Below, piece by piece: positions 57,213 through 64,000 of a DNA stretch of 64,000 nt (position 1 is its first letter; every line of letters starts with the position of its first letter). Under the pieces are notes generated by a model. That model saw only the letters and a list, made by a program, of their open reading frames with translations, had not been told where the DNA came from and made no database searches. The position numbers and the translations under genes were made by a program. The DNA comes from Alopecurus myosuroides (taxonomy: Eukaryota; Streptophyta; Magnoliopsida; Poales; Poaceae), in assembly GCA_028641055.1 (NCBI GenBank), contig CM054058.1:499365919-499429918 (forward strand), read 5' to 3'.

Positions 57213-57776
57213 ATGTCGGCGCCGACGCTCGGTACGGTAGCTACAGGCGGCGGCCGATTCGACATCACGGCGGGCGCCGACTCTGCCAGCGTGCTGGCGG
57301 CCGTTCGTAGCAGCATCTTCCAAGTCTGCAAGGAACAGTTCGCCGCGGAGGTGCAGCATCTCCGGCCCGTCCTCGCCTCCGGCACCGCCTCCGAGTCCAC
57401 CGCGGCGCTCGGCGCGACGTCCCTCGTCCTGGCCGAGGCGTCCGAGGTCGTCGCCTAGGCCGACGCCGTCCTCCGCCTCCGGGGTCTCGCAGACGACGAG
57501 GACGGCACGCGATGGCCGAGCCGCCGCTCCATCCTCGAGCGCCAGATCAAGGAGTGCCAGAGGATGCTGGCCACCCTGGAGCGCTCCCCGCCGGAGCAAA
57601 GGCGGCTGCATGGCCCTTTCCTGCTGGCGGTCATGTCCCTCATCATCAGGCTCGTTTCCGACTGGTGCCGCACGCCAGTGCCGCCGGCCTATCGCGCCCG
57701 GCCGGCCTCGACGTCGGCCGTCGTCGACGACCTAGCCACAGGGATCGAGGCCGTGCAAGTGTCAGCGCAAGAATAA
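57213..57776 (+). pseudogene. Paralogue of the 52130 gene with one nonsense codon
   Basis: ATG 57213 (MSAPTLGTVATGGGRFDI, seven residues longer at the N-terminus) to TAA 57774-57776, all in one frame except TAG at 57456-57458, where copy A has GAG (a single G to T change). Both sides stay in frame and similar to copy A (QVCKEQFAAE, STAALGATSLVLAEA, RPASTSAVVDDLATGIEAVQ). Without that base the protein would be about 187 residues. The lack of other disabling changes suggests recent loss or an assembly error. Readthrough cannot be judged here. Confidence 0.8.
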
Positions 57777-57982
57777 GATCTTCGTTTGTAATCTATCTAA
57801 TCTACTACTCCTGCCATAGTCTCAAACCTGCCATGGTCAATCATACGAGTACCTTTGTGAACAAGTGAGCAGCTGTGCTCTAGTATGCTGTGAGCCTCAA
57901 TCAATTGGTGTTCTGCAACAAATTTATGAATTGTCCAGTTGTTGCGGTTTGGCCTTTAATCATTAATTTCCATGTTAATGTT

Positions 57983-58150
57983 GATGCAAGTGCCAGAACA
58001 AGAATAAGATTTCCTCTAATGTGAATCCATCAAACCTATTCGAATTCCAATTTGTTTTTTCAGAATCAAATCTGTTATGGTCAATCATTCGAGGAGTAAC
58101 TTGTAAACAAGTGAGCCGCTGGTGCTCTAATATGCTGTTGTTGTGAGCCT
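57983..58150 (+). pseudogene. 3'-end relic of a third gene copy
   Basis: GCAAGTGCCAGAACAAGAAT with TAAGAT at 57986-58011 matches the last codons and stop of the gene (GCAAGTGTCAGCGCAAGAAT with TAAGATC at 57753-57779). The following 140 bp repeats the 3' flank (TATGGTCAATCATTCGAG against CATGGTCAATCATACGAG). Only the last codons remain. Confidence 0.6.
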
Positions 58151-59486
58151 GAATGGTCTCTCTGAATTGTGCATTTGCTATGTTATTTGCTCATACACTT
58201 TGGGCTTTAATACTTATGGTGCATCTTTGATTTCATGAGAGAGATAGGACCCCATGACTAATATAGCACAATTCCGTATCACTCCAAGCACTTTGTAATC
58301 CAAAACTCTCATATCACAATCATGACACAGATTACCATCACAAGCAAATTGCGTTAGGGTGCACTAAAACAATCATGTCACACGGTTTAAACGACCAACG
58401 AAGTATGGCTCTCGGTATTGTTGCATATGATTAATCCAGGCTGCATATCTGGATCAGAAAAACAATGGTCATCGATAAATGGTGATCAGTTCAATAGAAT
58501 CCTGCTTTTACGACCAAAAACACTAGACATAGGTTAACAGAACAAACAGCATTCTGCCAGTACATATATACACACACATCTTTCCTGTTTACAATCCAGG
58601 TGTGACAATAATTATCTCATGGTATTTGCTATGCAGATGGTAGCATGTTTTTTCCCAATATTTTTTTTTTGTGTAAGTACATATATATGAGTGTGCAGAT
58701 CTGTATTCTGGATCAGCTGATTGGTTGGCTTATTTATGATCTTATGCCTAGCTGTCTTCTGTAGAAAATGAGTTCATAATGTTAATCTTTGAAAGCGCCG
58801 GAAATGAATCATCTTACCTCCAGCTTTCGTTCGATGAGCTGTAAATTATCTATTACATGCAATTCTTACTAAGGATTGTGATAGAAATCATCTCTTGTAG
58901 CAAATCACCTCGATTACACAGGTATCTGGAGTCTTGTTGGCCAACCTGAATCTCCAACCTGTGCATGTTAATTGCCAAGAACCTGATTGGCATTTATTGC
59001 GGCATTTGGAAATTCCGGGGATTACTGTGTGAAGCGCCCCATGGTAGCGCCATCTTCTTTCAAGAGAAAAAAATGAAGTGAGAAGTGTTTTTTAGTTGTT
59101 TCTTTAATTATTTACAGCATGTTATTGATTTATTTAAATATGATTGCTAAGAATTGTACATGTATAAATGTATCTTTGATGTGGTTAGTGTCATTGAGAA
59201 TATTGGTACGCAGTATTCCCTTCTTTTCTCCAAATTTGTAATTGGTACCAACTGAGCATGGATCAAATATTAAAGCTGTGTCACACATGCTGGTCTCTAC
59301 TGTAGAATCAATTACCATGTTTCGGAAATTATGAAGCCAACATGTAACCTCCCCAGTTTGAGTAAAATACATAATCTGATATGTATATATTCTAAGAAGA
59401 TAAATGATTTTGTAAGCACACACACAACTCAAACATTAATTAACAGGGGCTATCGCGCGGGGAGCACCAAGACGGCCGCCGATACC

Positions 59487-59620
59487 GGGGGATTTTATTA
59501 TTTGACACACTTTTCTTTTCACTTTTATAATTTGCCACATCATGTGTCACTGACAGGTGGTGGTCAGTGTGGCAAATTATAAAGGATTTGAGAAAAGTGT
59601 GGCAAATTATAAATTATCCC
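59487..59620. mobile_element. Mutator-like MITE (134 bp) with 9-bp target duplication
   Basis: Flanked by GCCGATACC at 59478-59486 and 59621-59629. The ends GGGGGATTTTATTATTTGAC and, reversed, GGGATAATTTATAATTTGCC are inverted repeats, and nearly the whole element folds as a hairpin (TTATAATTTGCCACA occurs in both arms, twice in one). A 9-bp duplication with G-rich ends fits the Mutator superfamily. Confidence 0.8.
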
Positions 59621-59841
59621 GCCGATACCGCCTGACACTGGACTGCGGCGCCGCGCCGGGGATCGATCGATCATCGGCTCCTCCTCCTCATCCCGCCGAG
59701 ACCGCCGGCCGGCTGGCCGCATCACCGGCGGCGTGAAGAACTCCCGCCATCCTCGGAAGGCGACGAACCGGAAGGCCGCACCTGGGAGCTGGGGAGGGCG
59801 AAGGGCCGTGGAGGCTTCCATCGGAGGGCTCGGAGGAGGCG

Positions 59842-60663
59842 ATGGGAGAGGCGTCCGCGGGCGATCCACCCGCTGGCGATCATCGCCGGCGGCTCACTCT
59901 GGCACCGGGGGCGCTCCCGCTGTCTGACCGCCAGATCGCCGGCAGGTCCCGATTCGCTGCGCTCGGAGGAGAGGAGGATGGGTTTGCGGTCGAGGGAGAT
60001 CTTGGCGAGGCGGGGAACACTGCTAGGGAGGCGGCCGAGGAGGTCCTAGAGGATCGATGGTCTATCCCGTCGTCGGAGGTGTGCCGGCCTGTTGTCTCCG
60101 ACGAGCAACTAGCGGCCGATTTCTGGGCGCGTGCAGGGTACCCATCGGCGGAATCTCGCTTCTGGGAAGGTGGTGGCGCTCCTGATCCCGTGGTTTCGAC
60201 ACCGACGTCGCTGGAGCCCTCTCCGAGCTCCGAGCCGGCGCCGTCGAAGAAGATGGGTGGCCACCGAATTAGGTCACCGCCGGTTCGCGTCGGATGGAGG
60301 GGGCCGGTTCCACGTCCACGAGTCACGCCCGCGCCGTGCCTCGGGGACTTCTTCCCGGCCGGCTTCCATGCTCAGGTGACCGGCTCGACGTCGGACGTTC
60401 GAGGCGCAGTGGCTTCCGACGTGGTCGAGGCGGAGGCGGAATCCGATCCGCATTTGGCGGATCACGATGCGGCGGATGCGATTCAAAATGGAGGCCCGAT
60501 GAGTGGGGCCAGAGGAGGGGCCAAGGAGCGACCATGGGCCTACTTCCTAGAGGCCTTCGACTACATGCGGGCTAGGTGCGACAGGCCTAGGGTTCGGTCG
60601 AGACCGAAGGCACTCCAGCTTCTGCGTTCGGTTCGACGGCTTCGACGACGCTCGCGATCGTGA
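59842..60663 (+). CDS. LINE ORF1, N-terminal frame
   Basis: ATG 59842 to TGA 60661-60663, 273 codons. It contains a phrase common to plant LINE ORF1 proteins (RSRFAALGGEEDG) and then an acidic and Pro-rich region. The next frame is open from 60591, so the two overlap by about 70 bp. They are probably one ORF1 separated by a one-base shift in the repeat-rich stretch 60600-60700. It could also be a separate small ORF ahead of ORF1. Confidence 0.5.
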   Translation: MGEASAGDPPAGDHRRRLTLAPGALPLSDRQIAGRSRFAALGGEEDGFAVEGDLGEAGNTAREAAEEVLEDRWSIPSSEVCRPVVSDEQLAADFWARAGYPSAESRFWEGGGAPDPVVSTPTSLEPSPSSEPAPSKKMGGHRIRSPPVRVGWRGPVPRPRVTPAPCLGDFFPAGFHAQVTGSTSDVRGAVASDVVEAEAESDPHLADHDAADAIQNGGPMSGARGGAKERPWAYFLEAFDYMRARCDRPRVRSRPKALQLLRSVRRLRRRSRS

Positions 60664-60764
60664 CTCCCTCGACTACGCCTACCTCGACTACACCCTCGAC
60701 TACGCCCTCTACGCATCGCCAGCTCCCTGGACGGTCCTTTCTGCAAGCCTTGCTGTCGCCCGAC

Positions 60765-63632
60765 ATGGCGGCGCCGCAGCGGCAGGGACATGCGGTGCAG
60801 CGGCCCCCGGGTCCGGTTCCTGGAGGTAGGGGACGCGGCGCCAGGCGCGGTGCGCCGGCAGGGGTAGGCAGGCCAACGGCGGGCCCGCCGTTCTTCGCCC
60901 CGATGCAGCCAGGTGGGGCTTCCAACCCGCGGCCGGTATTGCTAGTGCTCCCGCAACCGGTGGCGGTTCAGACGGCGGGGGTTGCTCCTGTTGCCATGGG
61001 ACAGCCCGTGGTGGCGGCGGGTGCTACTCCTGTTGCCGTGGCGCCGATGATGTCGGCATCGGTGGCTGCTCCTGCGGGTCGGTTTGAGGTTGGTACGGTG
61101 GCGGCCGGGGGAGCGGGGAAGCGCAAGAACAAGAATAAGAAGGTGACTCCGGCAGCTACGGGTTCTGGGACTTCGCAGGTGGTGGCGGTAGCACCAACTC
61201 CCACGGTTGAACAGCAGGCGCTATTCGCCGATGGACCCGGGGAGGTTGACGTTGCCGCAGCTCCGGTGAGGAAGACACGCTGGTGGAAGTGCGAGGTTGA
61301 TACACATGCCACAAGAGATTGCCCAGTGGATCATTACTGTTATGTCTGTGATTCCAAAAAGCATCCCATGAAGAAGTGTCCCACTCTCAGGCTTCCAAAA
61401 CTGACAGTGTTTATTGGGGGCGTCGGTAGCAAACACACGATGTTCTCTCAGTTCCCCAATGATCTCTTCCAGGAGGTGGATGCATCCAGTGGACCTGTCG
61501 CGCTGGTTATGGTTGTTGGCACCGCCGCTACGGCAAAACAGGTTGAGGTGACGGTGGCTCGTATGTGTTCCACTCCGAGGTGGAAGTGGGAGGCGCTGCC
61601 TGCTGGTGAAAACTGGTACAAGGTGGTGTTCCCCTCGCTGGCTGAGTTGGAGAGGTTCGATGGGATGGATTTTGGGGTCCCATCACAGTCTACTAGGCTA
61701 CTGTTCAGCAAGTGGGTGGCAGAAGACGTTGAGCCAAAGCTTGAGTTCGAACAGTCTTGGGTTCATGTGGAGGGGGTTCCGAACCCTTTGAGACACTTCC
61801 TAGGTCTGTGGGCGGTTGGTTCTCTCATCGGCATTACTTTGGACGTGGACTTGTTGGCTCTACGTCGTAGAGGTATCGTTCGTTTGAGGATGGCGCTGTC
61901 TGACGATGAGGTGTTCAATAAGGTGGATGATATTGGTCCTTACACAAACACGGATGGTGTGCTACGGCTGAAAGGCTATGGGTTCACTTTCCTTCCAGAG
62001 CCCGAGGAATATGTGCCAGAGCCAGATTTTGTGCCTTACGTGTGGGATCTGAAAGTGCCGTCGGAGTCTTCCTCTCGAGGTGTGCAGGATACTGGTGTGC
62101 TTGACTCTGCAGCTGTCAACGACGATGACGCGGGTGGGGCAGCGAGTATGGCTATCGATCCGCCCACTACGGGTGGTGGTGATCATGTTCGTGCACAGGC
62201 GATGGAGTTATTACAGCATTATGCATTAACGCCAATTAATTTGTCTCCCACTACTCCTAGGAGCAAAGAAATTGTGCGGGCTATGCATTCTACAGGTGGT
62301 TCTGTTGCCAGGCTCTCTATGGAGGTCGAGGAGAGGATCGCGGTGTATTCTGGTGGATTGCAGGGTGCAGGTGGCACCCCGCTATCCGTTGCTCAGGCAA
62401 CACGGTCGGGCGGCGTGACACCTGTCGACGACGACGGTCTGCTGCCGGCGGATGGGCTAGGCGGGCAAGGATTGTCTACCGCCCGGGCGGAAGCTCCAGC
62501 TGCTTTCGCCGCGAGGCTGGACGAGGCCTGCTCGCCGGCATGTTCAGCAGCTACCGGGCCTGGTGGCGCGCAGCTACATGCCGCCCAGGCGACGGCGAAC
62601 GGAGGGCGCGCACCTGCTGCTGCTGTTGGGCCGGGTGGCGCGCAGCTACCTGCCGCCCAGGCGATGGCGACCGTTGGGCGCGCTCCAGCTGTTCCTGTTG
62701 GGCCTTTGGAGGAGGTATGCTCGCCGGTCGGCCTGCTTGCCGATGGGCTGGGCGGGGAGCTACCAGTCGCCCAGGCGAAATCGAGCGGTGGTGGAAGGTC
62801 TGGGCTGCGGCCCATTGCGTCTGGGTCTGTGGCGGTTGGCTGTGCGGGGCGGGAGTTGCCCGCGCGGCGCGACGCACAGCCTGCTGACGCGCAGGGGGCA
62901 CCTGCGGCGTGCTCACGCGCCCAGTCTACAGCTCGAGGGACGACGCCGGGGACTCCGTCATCACTTGATCGCAGCGGCACGGACGCGGCGGTTCCTGTCG
63001 TGGCGGGTAAGGACATGGTGGTCTGGGGGGTATCTTCTTCGCCATTACCCCCCTCCGCCGTGGCGCCCTCCTCCGTGGTTCTTGGGCAGCCTAAAGGTGG
63101 GCTGAGACACAGCGCTCGCCATCTCGTTGCAGCGGATGGGGCTTCATCGACGGACGAGGACGCGTTATCCAAGGCTATGCGACGGAAGGCGGCAATGTAC
63201 TCAACATCGCCACAGGGTACGGGTTCTAATCATAGATCATTTCTTTCTTTTTCAAATACCAAGTTATCCTCTAGCCTAGGTGTAGTTGGTGTTTCATTAG
63301 GGAAGAATGATAAGGAGATCACGTTGTCCACTAATGTGCTGAACCATATGGAATATGATCGTTTAACGGTTAAGCCGACGGTCAATCCGAGTGCTTCTCC
63401 CATGGTGGACATACCTCACATGGATGATGATTCAGCGGATGCCTCTTCGTATAGACAACTTTTATCACATCTAGTGGGGGAAGTGACTGAGGTGGGATTG
63501 GATGAGGACGGGCTTGGATCTGTATTTGATCTATACGCTTCCGGCCGGAAATCCAAAACTGCTAAACAAAAGAGGAAAAACTCACCGCGAAACACCGCGA
63601 GACCGCCTAAAAATCCAATTGTTTCCCGATGA
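60765..63632 (+). CDS. LINE ORF1, main part (nucleic-acid-binding protein)
   Basis: Open from 60591. The first ATG in frame is 60765 (MAAPQRQGHAVQ) and the stop is TGA 63630-63632. Order: Gly/Ala/Pro-rich region; basic patch (KRKNKNKK at about 61120); cysteine region with a CX2CX4HX4C knuckle (CYVCDSKKHPMKKC, 61340-61381); a DUF4283-like folded part (about 61450-62050: WVHVEGVPNPLRHFLGLWAV, LKGYGFTFLP); a low-complexity part with GPGG-AQL-AAQA repeats (62540-62790); a basic end (KSKTAKQKRKNSPRN). It would coat LINE RNA. At more than 950 codons it is longer than the plant ORF1 proteins I know. Confidence 0.75.
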   Translation: MAAPQRQGHAVQRPPGPVPGGRGRGARRGAPAGVGRPTAGPPFFAPMQPGGASNPRPVLLVLPQPVAVQTAGVAPVAMGQPVVAAGATPVAVAPMMSASVAAPAGRFEVGTVAAGGAGKRKNKNKKVTPAATGSGTSQVVAVAPTPTVEQQALFADGPGEVDVAAAPVRKTRWWKCEVDTHATRDCPVDHYCYVCDSKKHPMKKCPTLRLPKLTVFIGGVGSKHTMFSQFPNDLFQEVDASSGPVALVMVVGTAATAKQVEVTVARMCSTPRWKWEALPAGENWYKVVFPSLAELERFDGMDFGVPSQSTRLLFSKWVAEDVEPKLEFEQSWVHVEGVPNPLRHFLGLWAVGSLIGITLDVDLLALRRRGIVRLRMALSDDEVFNKVDDIGPYTNTDGVLRLKGYGFTFLPEPEEYVPEPDFVPYVWDLKVPSESSSRGVQDTGVLDSAAVNDDDAGGAASMAIDPPTTGGGDHVRAQAMELLQHYALTPINLSPTTPRSKEIVRAMHSTGGSVARLSMEVEERIAVYSGGLQGAGGTPLSVAQATRSGGVTPVDDDGLLPADGLGGQGLSTARAEAPAAFAARLDEACSPACSAATGPGGAQLHAAQATANGGRAPAAAVGPGGAQLPAAQAMATVGRAPAVPVGPLEEVCSPVGLLADGLGGELPVAQAKSSGGGRSGLRPIASGSVAVGCAGRELPARRDAQPADAQGAPAACSRAQSTARGTTPGTPSSLDRSGTDAAVPVVAGKDMVVWGVSSSPLPPSAVAPSSVVLGQPKGGLRHSARHLVAADGASSTDEDALSKAMRRKAAMYSTSPQGTGSNHRSFLSFSNTKLSSSLGVVGVSLGKNDKEITLSTNVLNHMEYDRLTVKPTVNPSASPMVDIPHMDDDSADASSYRQLLSHLVGEVTEVGLDEDGLGSVFDLYASGRKSKTAKQKRKNSPRNTARPPKNPIVSR
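62545..62800 (+). repeat. Tandem coding repeat in LINE ORF1
   Basis: Units of roughly 66-78 bp beginning GGGCC.GGTGGCGCGCAGCTA at about 62558 and 62630, with a more diverged unit near 62740. They encode GPGGAQL(H/P)AAQA followed by GRAPA. Long antisense frames here are composition shadows. Confidence 0.6.
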
Positions 63633-64000
63633 ATGGCTTATTCACTAATAGCAGAGGTCTTGGAGACTTGGCTAAACATTTGAATATTGCTCAGTACGTC
63701 AGGGTTCACGATTTGGAGTTTCTGGCTATCTCCGAAACAGGGAGGAGAGATTTCCAAGTGAGTGTTCTGAACCGCCTATCAGGTGGTATCGACTTTACTT
63801 GGCACTCTATCCCCTCTCGTGGTAGATCGGGTGGCATTTTACTAGGCGTTAAAACTGACTCCTTTGATGTGTTAGCAAGGTCGGATGGTGATTTTCATAT
63901 TAAATTACACCTCTGTAACCGTGCTGACAATTTCGTATGGAGCTTGGTCGTTGTGTATGGTGCTGCCCAGGAAGAGTTTAAGGAGGCTTTTCTCCGTGAG
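63629..64000 (+). CDS. LINE ORF2 start, endonuclease domain (partial)
   Basis: ATG 63629-63631 overlaps the ORF1 stop (ATGA) and the frame is open to the window end. The protein reads MNGLFTNSRGLGDLAKHL, then LEFLAISETGRRDF (the EFLAISET stretch matches the catalytic Glu motif of APE-type LINE endonucleases), then WHSIPSRGRSGGILLGVK and FVWSLVVVYGAAQEE. The endonuclease nicks target DNA to prime reverse transcription. RT lies outside the window. Confidence 0.85.
   Translation, partial: MNGLFTNSRGLGDLAKHLNIAQYVRVHDLEFLAISETGRRDFQVSVLNRLSGGIDFTWHSIPSRGRSGGILLGVKTDSFDVLARSDGDFHIKLHLCNRADNFVWSLVVVYGAAQEEFKEAFLRE

Larger units (their letters stand above)
57180..59415 (+). repeat. Segmental duplication, copy B
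   Basis: Collinear with 52080-54135, with an extra repeat of the gene 3' end (57983-58150). It ends near 59415, where the LINE begins. Confidence 0.75.
59440..64000 (+). mobile_element. LINE retrotransposon, 5' part, running off the window
   Basis: Starts where AT-rich copy-B flank changes to GC-rich sequence (about 59440). It contains a leader, a split ORF1 (59842-63632) with a zinc knuckle, and the beginning of ORF2 with an endonuclease domain (63629-64000). The 3' end and target duplication lie outside the window, so the exact 5' end is uncertain. Confidence 0.75.

Noticed and set aside
62393..63172. 259-codon minus-strand frame opposite LINE ORF1
   Set aside because: Mirrors the GC-rich GPGG-AQL repeat coding on the plus strand. 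No independent support.

Overview
This is nuclear DNA from a large-genome grass, most likely Triticeae (wheat, barley, Aegilops or rye). I infer this from nested LTR retrotransposons whose termini match well-known Triticeae families (TGATACGTCTCCAACG at 6667 on the minus strand), Stowaway MITEs with TA target duplications, and spliced, single-exon and pseudogenised gene fragments instead of operons. No prokaryotic features, rRNA or CRISPR were seen. Family names (Tekay, Tat, Sabrina, Maximus, Stowaway) come from memory of signatures, not a database search.

Layout. 1-2762: a gypsy LTR on the minus strand, cut by the window edge, inserted into an Athila/Sabrina-like element (2763-6667) with an env-like membrane ORF. 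6668-9950: old LTR-element debris with a 5'-truncated LINE-like insert (8804-9841). 9959-10071: a Stowaway MITE next to an intact single-exon gene of unknown function (10693-11316). 11317-17240: gene-poor DNA with MITE ends and small tandem repeats. 17250-22460: remnants of several LTRs. 22461-36120: a transposon-protein ORF split by an 11.9-kb Tat-lineage gypsy element (23472-35385, TSD ATAGT). This element has pol on the minus strand and a spliced antisense gene on the plus strand. 36530-49759: a 13.2-kb Tekay-like chromovirus (TSD CCCAC) with 4.16-kb LTRs, inserted between a promoter-like stretch and exon-like sequence. 52130-59415: a duplicated small gene (one intact copy, one copy stopped by a single nonsense codon, and a 3'-end relic), with two LINE fragments nested in opposite directions between the copies. 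59440-64000: the 5' part of a LINE (ORF1 and the start of ORF2) carrying a Mutator-like MITE in its leader.

How it works together. Most sequence is retrotransposon coding and control DNA, and every retroelement polyprotein seen complete here is broken by frameshifts, stops or deletions. The only intact host-like genes are 10693-11316 and 52130-52669. The signals I would look at first are: (1) the long gypsy LTRs look like small split genes, with an acidic peptide on exon-like blocks joined in the same phase, echoed in a diverged LTR at 17531-17673; (2) a tRNA-like Pol III unit (A box, B box, T6) inside the putative LTR intron; (3) the antisense gene of the Tat element, with its own TATA box and five phase-consistent introns; (4) opposed arrays of TGCTTCCA and TGGAAGCA around an exon-like block at 50271-51800.
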